Shown piece after piece: positions 1 through 3,617 of a DNA stretch of 7,001 nt. Under the pieces are notes generated by a model that saw only the letters and a program-made list of their open reading frames with translations, was not told where the DNA came from and made no database searches. The number at the start of each line of letters is the position of its first letter. The first letter of the stretch is position 1. This stretch comes from Methanoregula sp. (lineage in GTDB: Archaea > Halobacteriota > Methanomicrobia > Methanomicrobiales > Methanospirillaceae), in the NCBI GenBank assembly GCA_028711405.1, contig JAQTSH010000082.1, positions 1-7,001 of the forward strand. The letters are read 5' to 3'. Position numbers and translations under genes: made by a program.

Positions 1-195
1 CTCCGGAGTATCCATACTCCCACCCTCTTTCTTGCCGGAAAAAATGAGGTTATTTATAATCCAGGGGTTGCCATCGACAGGGTTAAAAAACTGATGCCGG
101 ATGTAACTACAGCCCTGATCCCGGATGCCGGTCATCTGGTGTCGATGGATCAACCGGCGCTGGTAAATGAGCAGATGCTGAAGTTCCTGGGATAA
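1..195 (+). CDS. Alpha/beta-hydrolase fold protein, C-terminal part only
   Basis: The reading frame enters from the left edge and gives 64 residues before TAA at 193-195. It reads like the last third of an alpha/beta hydrolase: the strand TPTLFLAG (residues 6-13), an acidic residue after the strand (E16 in GKNEVIYNP, where the family places the catalytic acid), a helix, then the strand TALIPDAGH with the likely catalytic histidine at residue 45, and a final helix ending in KFLG. The nucleophile elbow (GxSxG) lies outside the window, so substrate and reaction cannot be told. The last segment, an acid loop followed by AGH and a short helix, is the usual end of this fold, so the C-terminus appears complete. 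No terminator hairpin with a T-run directly follows the stop. I am fairly sure of the fold and unsure of any specific function. Confidence 0.8.
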   Translation, partial: LRSIHTPTLFLAGKNEVIYNPGVAIDRVKKLMPDVTTALIPDAGHLVSMDQPALVNEQMLKFLG

Positions 196-333
196 TCAAT
201 CCTTTCAGTATCCCTACGATCAGGACGAAAGTCTCACGTGGACTCGCCCGGGTCACAAGACCCGCACAGATCCACCATTTCTGCCCCCGATTACACCTCT
301 TGTCCTGCCGCATATCACTCATTCGTTAATACC

Positions 334-388
334 CTGCTATGAATATGTCGTATCCATGGGTTCCTGTGGCAAATCCGCCATGAACACT
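334..388 (-). repeat. Dispersed hairpin repeat, copy 1 (inverted relative to copies at 6835)
   Basis: Read on the - strand, these 55 bases match 6835-6889 of the + strand at 50 of 55 positions by hand alignment. The core is TTCATGGCGG, then TTTGCCACAGGAACCCATG, and the unit ends in CATAGCAG. The core can fold into a stem: TCATG pairs with CATGA/CATGG, GG(T)T with AACC in the right-hand copy, and CC with GG around an ACA loop. Substitutions between copies change amino acids in the frames examined, which argues for a nucleic-acid element, not a coding one. It lies between two genes transcribed on the other strand. Its function is unknown. Confidence 0.75.
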
Positions 389-483
389 GTTTTGATGTTT
401 AAGGTTCCTTGTGCATTTCTCGGCAAATCCGGTATGGTGATCCTCCAATCTGTAAAGCGGTCCCAATGTCCGGCATCCATGAG

Positions 484-490
484 TTATATC
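484..490 (+). promoter_or_regulatory. Possible TATA box for the QueG-like gene
   Basis: TTATATC is centred about 28 bases before the ATG at 515. Archaeal transcription normally starts about 25-27 bases after the TATA centre, so a transcript from here would begin almost at that ATG and be leaderless. This fits the lack of a Shine-Dalgarno site and supports 515 as the start codon. The match is short, so it is weak evidence by itself. Confidence 0.3.
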
Positions 491-514
491 ATTGCCTGGG
501 TTATACCTTATGTC

Positions 515-1279
515 ATGCCTGGGATTACTGCATCTTCCCTTAATCAGGATTATCTTGCGAAGTTCTTCCATTCACATGCCATTGATGAGTATGTTGTCGT
601 TTCGTCTTTGGCGATCCCTGCCCCTTTCGGCAGGCGTCCGGTCGATCTCTTCCCCACATGCAGGACGATGATCCTCTTTGGAAAGGTGATGGGAGATGAC
701 CTGTTCGAAGGAAGCGTCCCTGAAACGGCACCAAAGATCACCACCTTTAAACAGGAACTTGCCTGTATCTCCAATGAACTCGTCAACGTATTCAAAGAGT
801 CTGGTTCTTTTGCAGTCGCAGTAAACTCGGTGATGGTAAAGGACGGAAAACTCAAAGGCGGTCTCTCACTAAAACACTGTGCCCGGGACGCCGGCATGGG
901 GGAAATCGGCGACAACGGTCTTCTCCTGTCTCCACGGTACGGGATTCGTCTCGGTCTTGGTGCCGTCCTCACCGACCGGGAGATCCCAACCGGGACGGCA
1001 CGTCGTAATCCCGTACAGCTCTGCACCCACTGCGGGCGATGTCTTAAGGCATGTCCCGTGAACGCATTGGATAGTAGCGGTATGGATACGTTCCGCTGCC
1101 TGAACATCACTGGATCGATCCCGTCTCCCTTCGTCTCCCTCTTCATCCGGCTCATGGGAACGAAAACACTGGAACCCCTCTTGACAAAGATCGCCAACCG
1201 GATCGCCACGCGGAGTACGGCACGGTGCAGTGCTTGCCTCATGGCATGTCCGTACTTCAAAAAATACGGAGATACATAA
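515..1279 (+). CDS. QueG-like (epoxyqueuosine reductase-like) protein with two 4Fe-4S clusters
   Basis: A 254-residue cytoplasmic iron-sulfur protein related to the QueG/reductive-dehalogenase superfamily. The N-terminal half has the pattern LAIPAPFGRRPVDLFPTCR near residues 32-50 and the signature SLKHCARDAGMGEIGDNG at 118-135, typical of the QueG substrate/cofactor domain. The C-terminal half has a ferredoxin-like site CTHCGRCLKACP (C170, C173, C176, C180), another cysteine (C195), and CSACLMACP (C238, C241, C245), together enough for two [4Fe-4S] clusters as in QueG. QueG uses cobalamin and electrons from the clusters to reduce epoxyqueuosine in tRNA. Archaea make archaeosine, not queuosine, so the substrate here is probably different. 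Start: the frame stays open to an ATG at 356 (307 residues), but that region overlaps a dispersed repeat and adds a sequence unlike the family; ATG 515 has a TATA-like box at leaderless distance. ATGs at 434 and 479 are other possibilities. No SD is seen at any of them. The gene appears monocistronic. Confidence 0.8.
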   Translation: MPGITASSLNQDYLAKFFHSHAIDEYVVVSSLAIPAPFGRRPVDLFPTCRTMILFGKVMGDDLFEGSVPETAPKITTFKQELACISNELVNVFKESGSFAVAVNSVMVKDGKLKGGLSLKHCARDAGMGEIGDNGLLLSPRYGIRLGLGAVLTDREIPTGTARRNPVQLCTHCGRCLKACPVNALDSSGMDTFRCLNITGSIPSPFVSLFIRLMGTKTLEPLLTKIANRIATRSTARCSACLMACPYFKKYGDT

Positions 1280-1380
1280 CCAGATTTGCCGCTGACTTCC
1301 ATGGTTTTAAATTACGGATTCTGAAATAGGGGAATGTGAGTTCCCACAGTTTGAATTCCGATGAGAAATAGAGCGTTGTC

Positions 1381-1518
1381 CTAATCCGGGTCTCCGGTAT
1401 TTCCCGCTTCCGCCACACTGGTGATCTTTATCGCGGAAACAGACAGAAAAGTACGTTGTTCCGGGGAATCACTCAATTTTAAGACAGAGCCGAGGAACTC
1501 CCTATGTGCCGATGACAT
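1381..1518 (-). CDS. Tentative small hypothetical protein, 45 residues
   Basis: An ATG at 1516-1518 (- strand) opens a 45-codon frame ending in TAG at 1381-1383. The product has protein-like composition, with stretches such as SPEQRTFLSVSAIKITSV and the end EAGNTGDPD, and shows no membrane segment or motif I recognise. The frame is open further upstream to an ATG three codons earlier and as far as a TGA inside the hairpin region. A second short frame on the same strand, MKMPHGIFNMYACDVIGT, overlaps its 5' end in another phase, so this could also be a frameshifted relic. No Shine-Dalgarno site is seen. It follows mop on the same strand but is separated from it by T-runs and a hairpin. It could be a genuine small gene, a relic, or chance. 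Confidence 0.27.
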   Translation of the reverse strand: MSSAHREFLGSVLKLSDSPEQRTFLSVSAIKITSVAEAGNTGDPD

Positions 1519-1533
1519 CACAAGCATACATGT

Positions 1534-1557
1534 TGAAAATGCCGTGAGGCATTTTCA
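1534..1557. other. Perfect 10-bp hairpin with GTGA tetraloop
   Basis: TGAAAATGCC (1534-1543) pairs fully with GGCATTTTCA (1548-1557) around the four-base loop GTGA, which is a GNRA-type loop in RNA from the + strand. No T-run follows directly on either strand, so it is not a textbook terminator, although it sits where two convergent transcripts should end. It could stabilise 3' ends, act in a bidirectional terminator, or belong to a small RNA. Confidence 0.6.
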
Positions 1558-1581
1558 TTGTATATAGGAAAAGCGCGATGT

Positions 1582-1600
1582 GTTTTTCAGAGGGAAAAAG
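1582..1600 (-). terminator. Probable T-rich terminator of mop
   Basis: Directly after the mop stop codon, the - strand reads CTTTTTCCCTCTG and then a run of pyrimidines and A residues. Archaeal RNA polymerase often terminates at such T-runs without a hairpin. Placement within 25 bases of the stop codon supports this; there is no other evidence. Confidence 0.4.
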
Positions 1601-1603
1601 AGT

Positions 1604-1825
1604 TTAATCGGTACCTACCATCACTTCGGATGCCTTAACGATCGCGTAGACCTTTAATCCTTCCCTCAGATTCATTTTTTCTGCAGAATAGGTAGTGATA
1701 GATGAGACAATTTCATTACCCCCGGTAATGGAGATAACGACTTCCGTGCTCACCGGACCTTTCTTGATTGTCTTCACAGTCCCCATTATTTGGTTTCGTG
1801 CACTGATTTTCATGGTTTTCGCCAT
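1604..1825 (-). CDS. mop: Mop-type molybdate/molybdopterin-binding protein (single TOBE domain)
   Basis: A 73-residue cytoplasmic protein that is essentially one TOBE/Mop domain. Diagnostic features are KISARNQIMGTV at residues 6-17, the lysine-rich turn KKGPVSTEVVI (21-31), the GG-E-I-V-S-ITTYSAE stretch (35-49), and the C-terminal LREGLKVYAIVKASEVMV (53-70). Family members (Mop or molbindin, about 68-70 residues) form hexamers that bind molybdate or tungstate and are thought to buffer the metal for pterin cofactor enzymes; methanogens need these for formylmethanofuran and formate dehydrogenases. Two in-frame ATGs exist: 1825 (73 residues) and 1813 (69 residues, MKISARNQ). The second agrees better with family length and with a TATA box at 1845-1852, so the true start may be 1813. 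Neither has an SD site. No modABC transport genes are visible beside it, so it appears to be a stand-alone gene. Confidence 0.9.
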   Translation of the reverse strand: MAKTMKISARNQIMGTVKTIKKGPVSTEVVISITGGNEIVSSITTYSAEKMNLREGLKVYAIVKASEVMVGTD

Positions 1826-1844
1826 GAGTACTTGATGCCGGTTG

Positions 1845-1852
1845 TATTTATA
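1845..1852 (-). promoter_or_regulatory. TATA box, proximal candidate for mop
   Basis: TATAAATA on the - strand is centred 24 bases before the first ATG and 36 bases before the second. With the usual 25-27-base spacing the transcript would begin near 1821-1823, just past the first ATG, which would favour translation from the ATG at 1813 with a very short leader. There is no clear purine-rich BRE beside it. Confidence 0.4.
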
Positions 1853-1874
1853 GGAGCTAGGTAAAATGAATTCA

Positions 1875-1882
1875 TATATAAA
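1875..1882 (-). promoter_or_regulatory. TATA box, distal candidate for mop
   Basis: TTTATATA on the - strand is a near-ideal methanogen TATA box. It predicts a transcription start near 1852 and a leader of about 26 bases to the first ATG. The same bases read on the + strand (TATATAAAG) could serve the divergent gene at 2125, but that would give a leader longer than 200 bases. The tandem AATTTACAA motif lies directly upstream. Confidence 0.4.
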
Positions 1883-1885
1883 GAT

Positions 1886-1908
1886 TTGTAAATTGAAAAT
1901 TGTAAATT
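1886..1908. promoter_or_regulatory. Tandem AATTTACAA motif, possible regulator-binding site
   Basis: On the - strand AATTTACAA occurs twice (1900-1908 and 1886-1894), 14 bases apart start to start, ending four bases before the distal mop TATA box at 1875-1882. A related sequence, CGTTTACAAAAT, lies at 2070-2080 on the + strand near the next gene. Repeats next to a TATA/BRE region are a common arrangement for archaeal regulators. The local A+T richness makes chance repeats likelier, so this remains a candidate. Confidence 0.3.
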
Positions 1909-2092
1909 ATTATACAAAGTAAACCAAATTAAATCGTTAAAACGACTCAAATGAGTTTGTCCCTGATTCATGAATGATATGAACGCAATGGGTTTTTTCA
2001 TCCCGTTTTATGTGTACACGACCGTTCTTTGTCTCTTTTTTGGATTCCGTTGTTTGTACATAAATTTTCGTTTACAAAATCAAAAATAAAAC

Positions 2093-2100
2093 AATAAATA
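2093..2100 (+). promoter_or_regulatory. Possible TATA box for the 274-residue exoprotein gene
   Basis: AATAAATA is centred about 28 bases before the ATG at 2125 and follows an A-rich stretch that could act as BRE. This predicts a start almost at the ATG, so the mRNA would be leaderless, which fits the absence of an SD site. An alternative box is ATAAATTT near 2060. The whole region is very A+T-rich, which limits certainty. Confidence 0.35.
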
Positions 2101-2124
2101 AAATCAAGACAGACTGAATAATTA

Positions 2125-2949
2125 ATGGAACGCAAATTGTCTGATCACGCTTTTAAGTTCATCGTGTTAATTATCGGGATCATCATCGTGGTTGATATCG
2201 CAAACGTATTCGTTATAGGGGGTCCCTCGGTGTTCAGTCTCATTTTCAAACCAGGAAATACAATCTCCACTTCTGAGATTGTATCCTCTCCTGCGGGGAA
2301 CACAAATCTACCCACCATGAACGCATCGGCAAATGCGATACAGAACGAAACCGGGGGAACTGTACCTGTCGTTCAAAAAGCAGCGAGTTCATCTGGTACC
2401 ATCCAGGCAATTTACGTACCTACAAAAGCTACACCCGTCCCGACCGTTCACTATGTCACTGTTGTGACACCTATCCAGACAGGAACAGCTGAATCTTCGC
2501 AATTCGTTGTTCGACCCACCGCACAAGTTATCCCGGAACAGGATGAATATGTACCGATTTATTCGGAGGATCTATCCTATATTACGACAAGTGTTCCAAC
2601 AGCGGTGGCATTCAGCGTGGTAAATCCGCCTCTCGTTATCAACTTCACCGTTTCCCCGGTTATGGTAAAAGATGTAATGGCAATTACCAACAATACGCAA
2701 TCGAATAAGGGTCGTGAGGAGCTCATCAACATTACACGACCTTCGGAATTCTCCAGTTTCACGGTAACAATCTTTGACCGGGAAACTGGCAAAAAAATCG
2801 ATCGGGATGGATACGGGGGTATTTATGACCTGCTCCCCGAGAATACCTACATTGTACGCGAGGCGGGAAATTACCTGATCCAATTTGAGGGAGCGAATAC
2901 AAATGTTCATGTTACTATGTTCTTAAAGAAAAAAGGGAACATCAAATAA
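2125..2949 (+). CDS. Uncharacterised membrane-anchored extracellular protein
   Basis: A 274-residue protein that I do not recognise. Residues 1-10 are polar and basic (MERKLSDHAF). Residues 11-31 form one hydrophobic helix (KFIVLIIGIIIVVDIANVFV), lacking a clear small-residue cleavage site, so it is probably an uncleaved N-terminal anchor with the rest outside the cell. Residues 45-160 are low-complexity and rich in Ser, Thr, Pro, Ala and Val, with NXS/T sequons (N66, N74), as expected for a glycosylated stalk. Residues 165-268 look like a compact beta domain: VINFTVSP, FTVTIFDRETGKKIDRDGYG, then the end REAGNYLIQFEG and VHVTMFLKKK. The last part resembles beta-sandwich endings seen in methanogen surface proteins, but I cannot name a family. 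The gene stands alone between the A+T-rich promoter region and the relics before the next gene. It may contribute to the cell envelope together with the large secreted protein, but that rests only on proximity. Confidence 0.75.
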   Translation: MERKLSDHAFKFIVLIIGIIIVVDIANVFVIGGPSVFSLIFKPGNTISTSEIVSSPAGNTNLPTMNASANAIQNETGGTVPVVQKAASSSGTIQAIYVPTKATPVPTVHYVTVVTPIQTGTAESSQFVVRPTAQVIPEQDEYVPIYSEDLSYITTSVPTAVAFSVVNPPLVINFTVSPVMVKDVMAITNNTQSNKGREELINITRPSEFSSFTVTIFDRETGKKIDRDGYGGIYDLLPENTYIVREAGNYLIQFEGANTNVHVTMFLKKKGNIK

Positions 2950-2955
2950 GGCAAC

Positions 2956-2982
2956 TCTCGAAGGAAACACACACGAGATTTT
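2956..2982 (+). terminator. Weak hairpin after the exoprotein gene
   Basis: TCTCG (2956-2960) can pair with CGAGA (2974-2978) around a 13-base loop, followed by TTTTC. It lies just after the TAA at 2947-2949 and could end transcription, but the stem is short and the loop large. Confidence 0.25.
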
Positions 2983-2993
2983 CAATCACATGA

Positions 2994-3290
2994 TCAACGG
3001 TTAAAATATCGCGAAGGCAATTTTATGCTAAAATCTTCCCAATTTTTCGGACATTCTGCCAGTGTGAGGACGCGGGCAGGGTAAATGTCACATATTCCAT
3101 CACAAACGCTCCCTCACAGAATGCCAGGATTGCATTCAATACTTACGTCTATAACCAGGATGCGCCGAATAGGAAGAACAGCACCCATCGGTTGAACAGG
3201 CTGTATACATATGGTGAATCTTTTTCAGGATCAGGCGGATGGAAGGGAAACTCCACCGGGAAGCATGCACAAAAATGTCTGAAAACATCC
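2994..3290 (+). pseudogene. Relic of a surface-protein repeat domain related to the 3575-6700 gene
   Basis: A frame open from after TGA at 2991-2993 to TGA at 3291-3293 has no usable start codon. From about 3066 it translates to EDAGRVNVTYSITNAPS followed by ARIAFNTYVYNQDAPN. This matches the last part of both unnamed domains of the large protein: LENQGAVRINYSIHN plus AAVFNVYAYTKNAANG (residues 702-734) and LENNGMIKVEYSFTN plus KAAFNAYGWY (383-410). Shared positions are E, G, V/I, YS, N, A, FN, Y and Y. Upstream of 3060 the similarity disappears, and the part after 3170 is not recognisable. The match is at protein level with diverged DNA, so this is an old, separate copy, now broken at both ends. 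It is not an assembly duplicate. Confidence 0.65.
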
Positions 3291-3298
3291 TGAAAAGA

Positions 3299-3330
3299 TG
3301 CCGGTTTCCGGCAATTCATTTTTCATTTCT
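3299..3330 (+). terminator. Hairpin plus T-rich tail
   Basis: TGCCGG (3299-3304) pairs perfectly with CCGGCA (3308-3313) around TTT, followed by ATTCATTTTTCATTTCT. This is a good intrinsic-type terminator on the + strand. It lies directly after the end of the relic frame, so it may be the original terminator of the decayed gene, now possibly ending read-through from 2125. Confidence 0.5.
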
Positions 3331-3452
3331 TGTAAGAAAAACAGACCCAACCGGAACTCTTGTTAATCACCGCTCAAATTTCATGTAAACAATAAACAAT
3401 TAACTTTAGAGGAATAAAACGCAACATTTTTACCAATTCAAAAAAATAATAA

Positions 3453-3617
3453 CACCGATGTACTACCGGCGATGTTTCCTCTGACATTACGGCAACAGCC
3501 GATTCTGCTTCAACTATATCGTCGGGTATTACCATCAACCCGGGTTCCGACCCCGGCAGGAGAGGTAAAAGATTATGGCAACTTACACTGACAATCCTTT
3601 TTTCAGGTGGCAGACGG
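3453..3617 (+). pseudogene. Possible second relic: InlB-B-repeat-like segment
   Basis: A frame open from 3453 to TAG at 3618-3620 starts after a TAA and has no ATG. It reads TTGDVSSDITATADSAST, then ISSGITINPGSDPG (to about 3557). This is coding-like and recalls secreted-protein repeats of the divergent InlB B-repeat type (pattern I-T-A-T-A-x-S-x-x-x-I-S-x-x-G-x-x-x-x-x-P-G-S-D). The similarity ends about where the SD site of the next gene begins; the remaining overlap with 3575 is out of phase and is not meant as a real coding end. Recognition is from memory of the pattern only, so it is much less certain than the relic at 2994-3290. Confidence 0.35.
3558..3566 (+). promoter_or_regulatory. 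Shine-Dalgarno site of the large secreted protein
   Basis: AGGAGAGGT includes GAGGT, complementary to the archaeal 16S 3' end (CCUCC region), 8 bases before ATG at 3575. It is the clearest ribosome-binding site in the window and fixes the start, because an in-frame TAA lies at 3566-3568. It also implies a leadered mRNA for this gene. Confidence 0.75.

Larger units (their letters stand above)
196..514. other. Intergenic stretch between hydrolase and Fe-S protein genes
   Basis: This 319-base spacer has no convincing gene. It holds a small inverted repeat (CGGGT at 249-253 with ACCCG at 260-264, 6-base loop, no T-run) and one copy of the dispersed repeat on the - strand (334-388). An open frame joined to the downstream gene runs back to an ATG at 356, but its extra 53 residues do not resemble the start of the protein family and begin inside the repeat. 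Confidence 0.6.
1280..1603. other. Spacer between convergent QueG-like and mop genes
   Basis: This is a 324-base stretch between two convergently transcribed genes. It contains a small GGGAA/TTCCC hairpin near 1330-1346, a tentative 45-codon ORF on the - strand (1381-1518), a perfect 10-bp hairpin (1534-1557), and the T-rich run on the - strand that probably ends mop transcription. Nothing else was recognised. Confidence 0.5.
2950..3574. other. Long stretch with decayed surface-protein relics
   Basis: These 625 bases hold no intact gene. In order they contain a weak hairpin after the 2125 gene, an open frame without a start codon that is related to the repeat domain of the next gene (2994-3290), a hairpin followed by T-rich sequence (3299-3330), an A+T-rich segment (about 3330-3460) that may include the promoter of the large gene, a second coding-like relic (3453-3617), and a good SD site. 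No clear TATA box could be chosen. Confidence 0.6.

Noticed and set aside
249..264. Small CGGGT/ACCCG inverted repeat after the hydrolase gene as a terminator
   Set aside because: It has only five base pairs and no T-run on the + strand, so it is not supported as a terminator.
107..322. 71-residue open frame on the minus strand with a stretch ETFVLIVGIL, seemingly similar to AFVLIADIL encoded opposite 6790-6825
   Set aside because: The hand alignment of the underlying DNA gives only about 18 of 29 matches, the arrangement relative to the hairpin repeat differs at the two sites, and the frame overlaps the hydrolase gene.
334..388. CRISPR-type interpretation of the short repeats, considered together with 6835-6924
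   Set aside because: There are only three copies, two in tandem without true spacers and one distant and inverted; the unit is longer and more variable than CRISPR repeats.
550..1302. 250-residue open frame on the minus strand opposite the QueG-like gene
   Set aside because: It is the antisense of a clearly conserved Fe-S gene; its translation is rich in Arg, Ser and Pro with no motif, typical of a shadow frame.
1810..2001. 63-residue open frame on the minus strand in the A+T-rich promoter region
   Set aside because: It overlaps the mop start and its TATA boxes out of phase, and the translation has low-complexity A+T-driven composition with no recognisable features.
2012..2019. Palindrome GTGTACAC as an operator
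   Set aside because: A single 8-base palindrome with no second site and no positional link to a promoter is likely to occur by chance.
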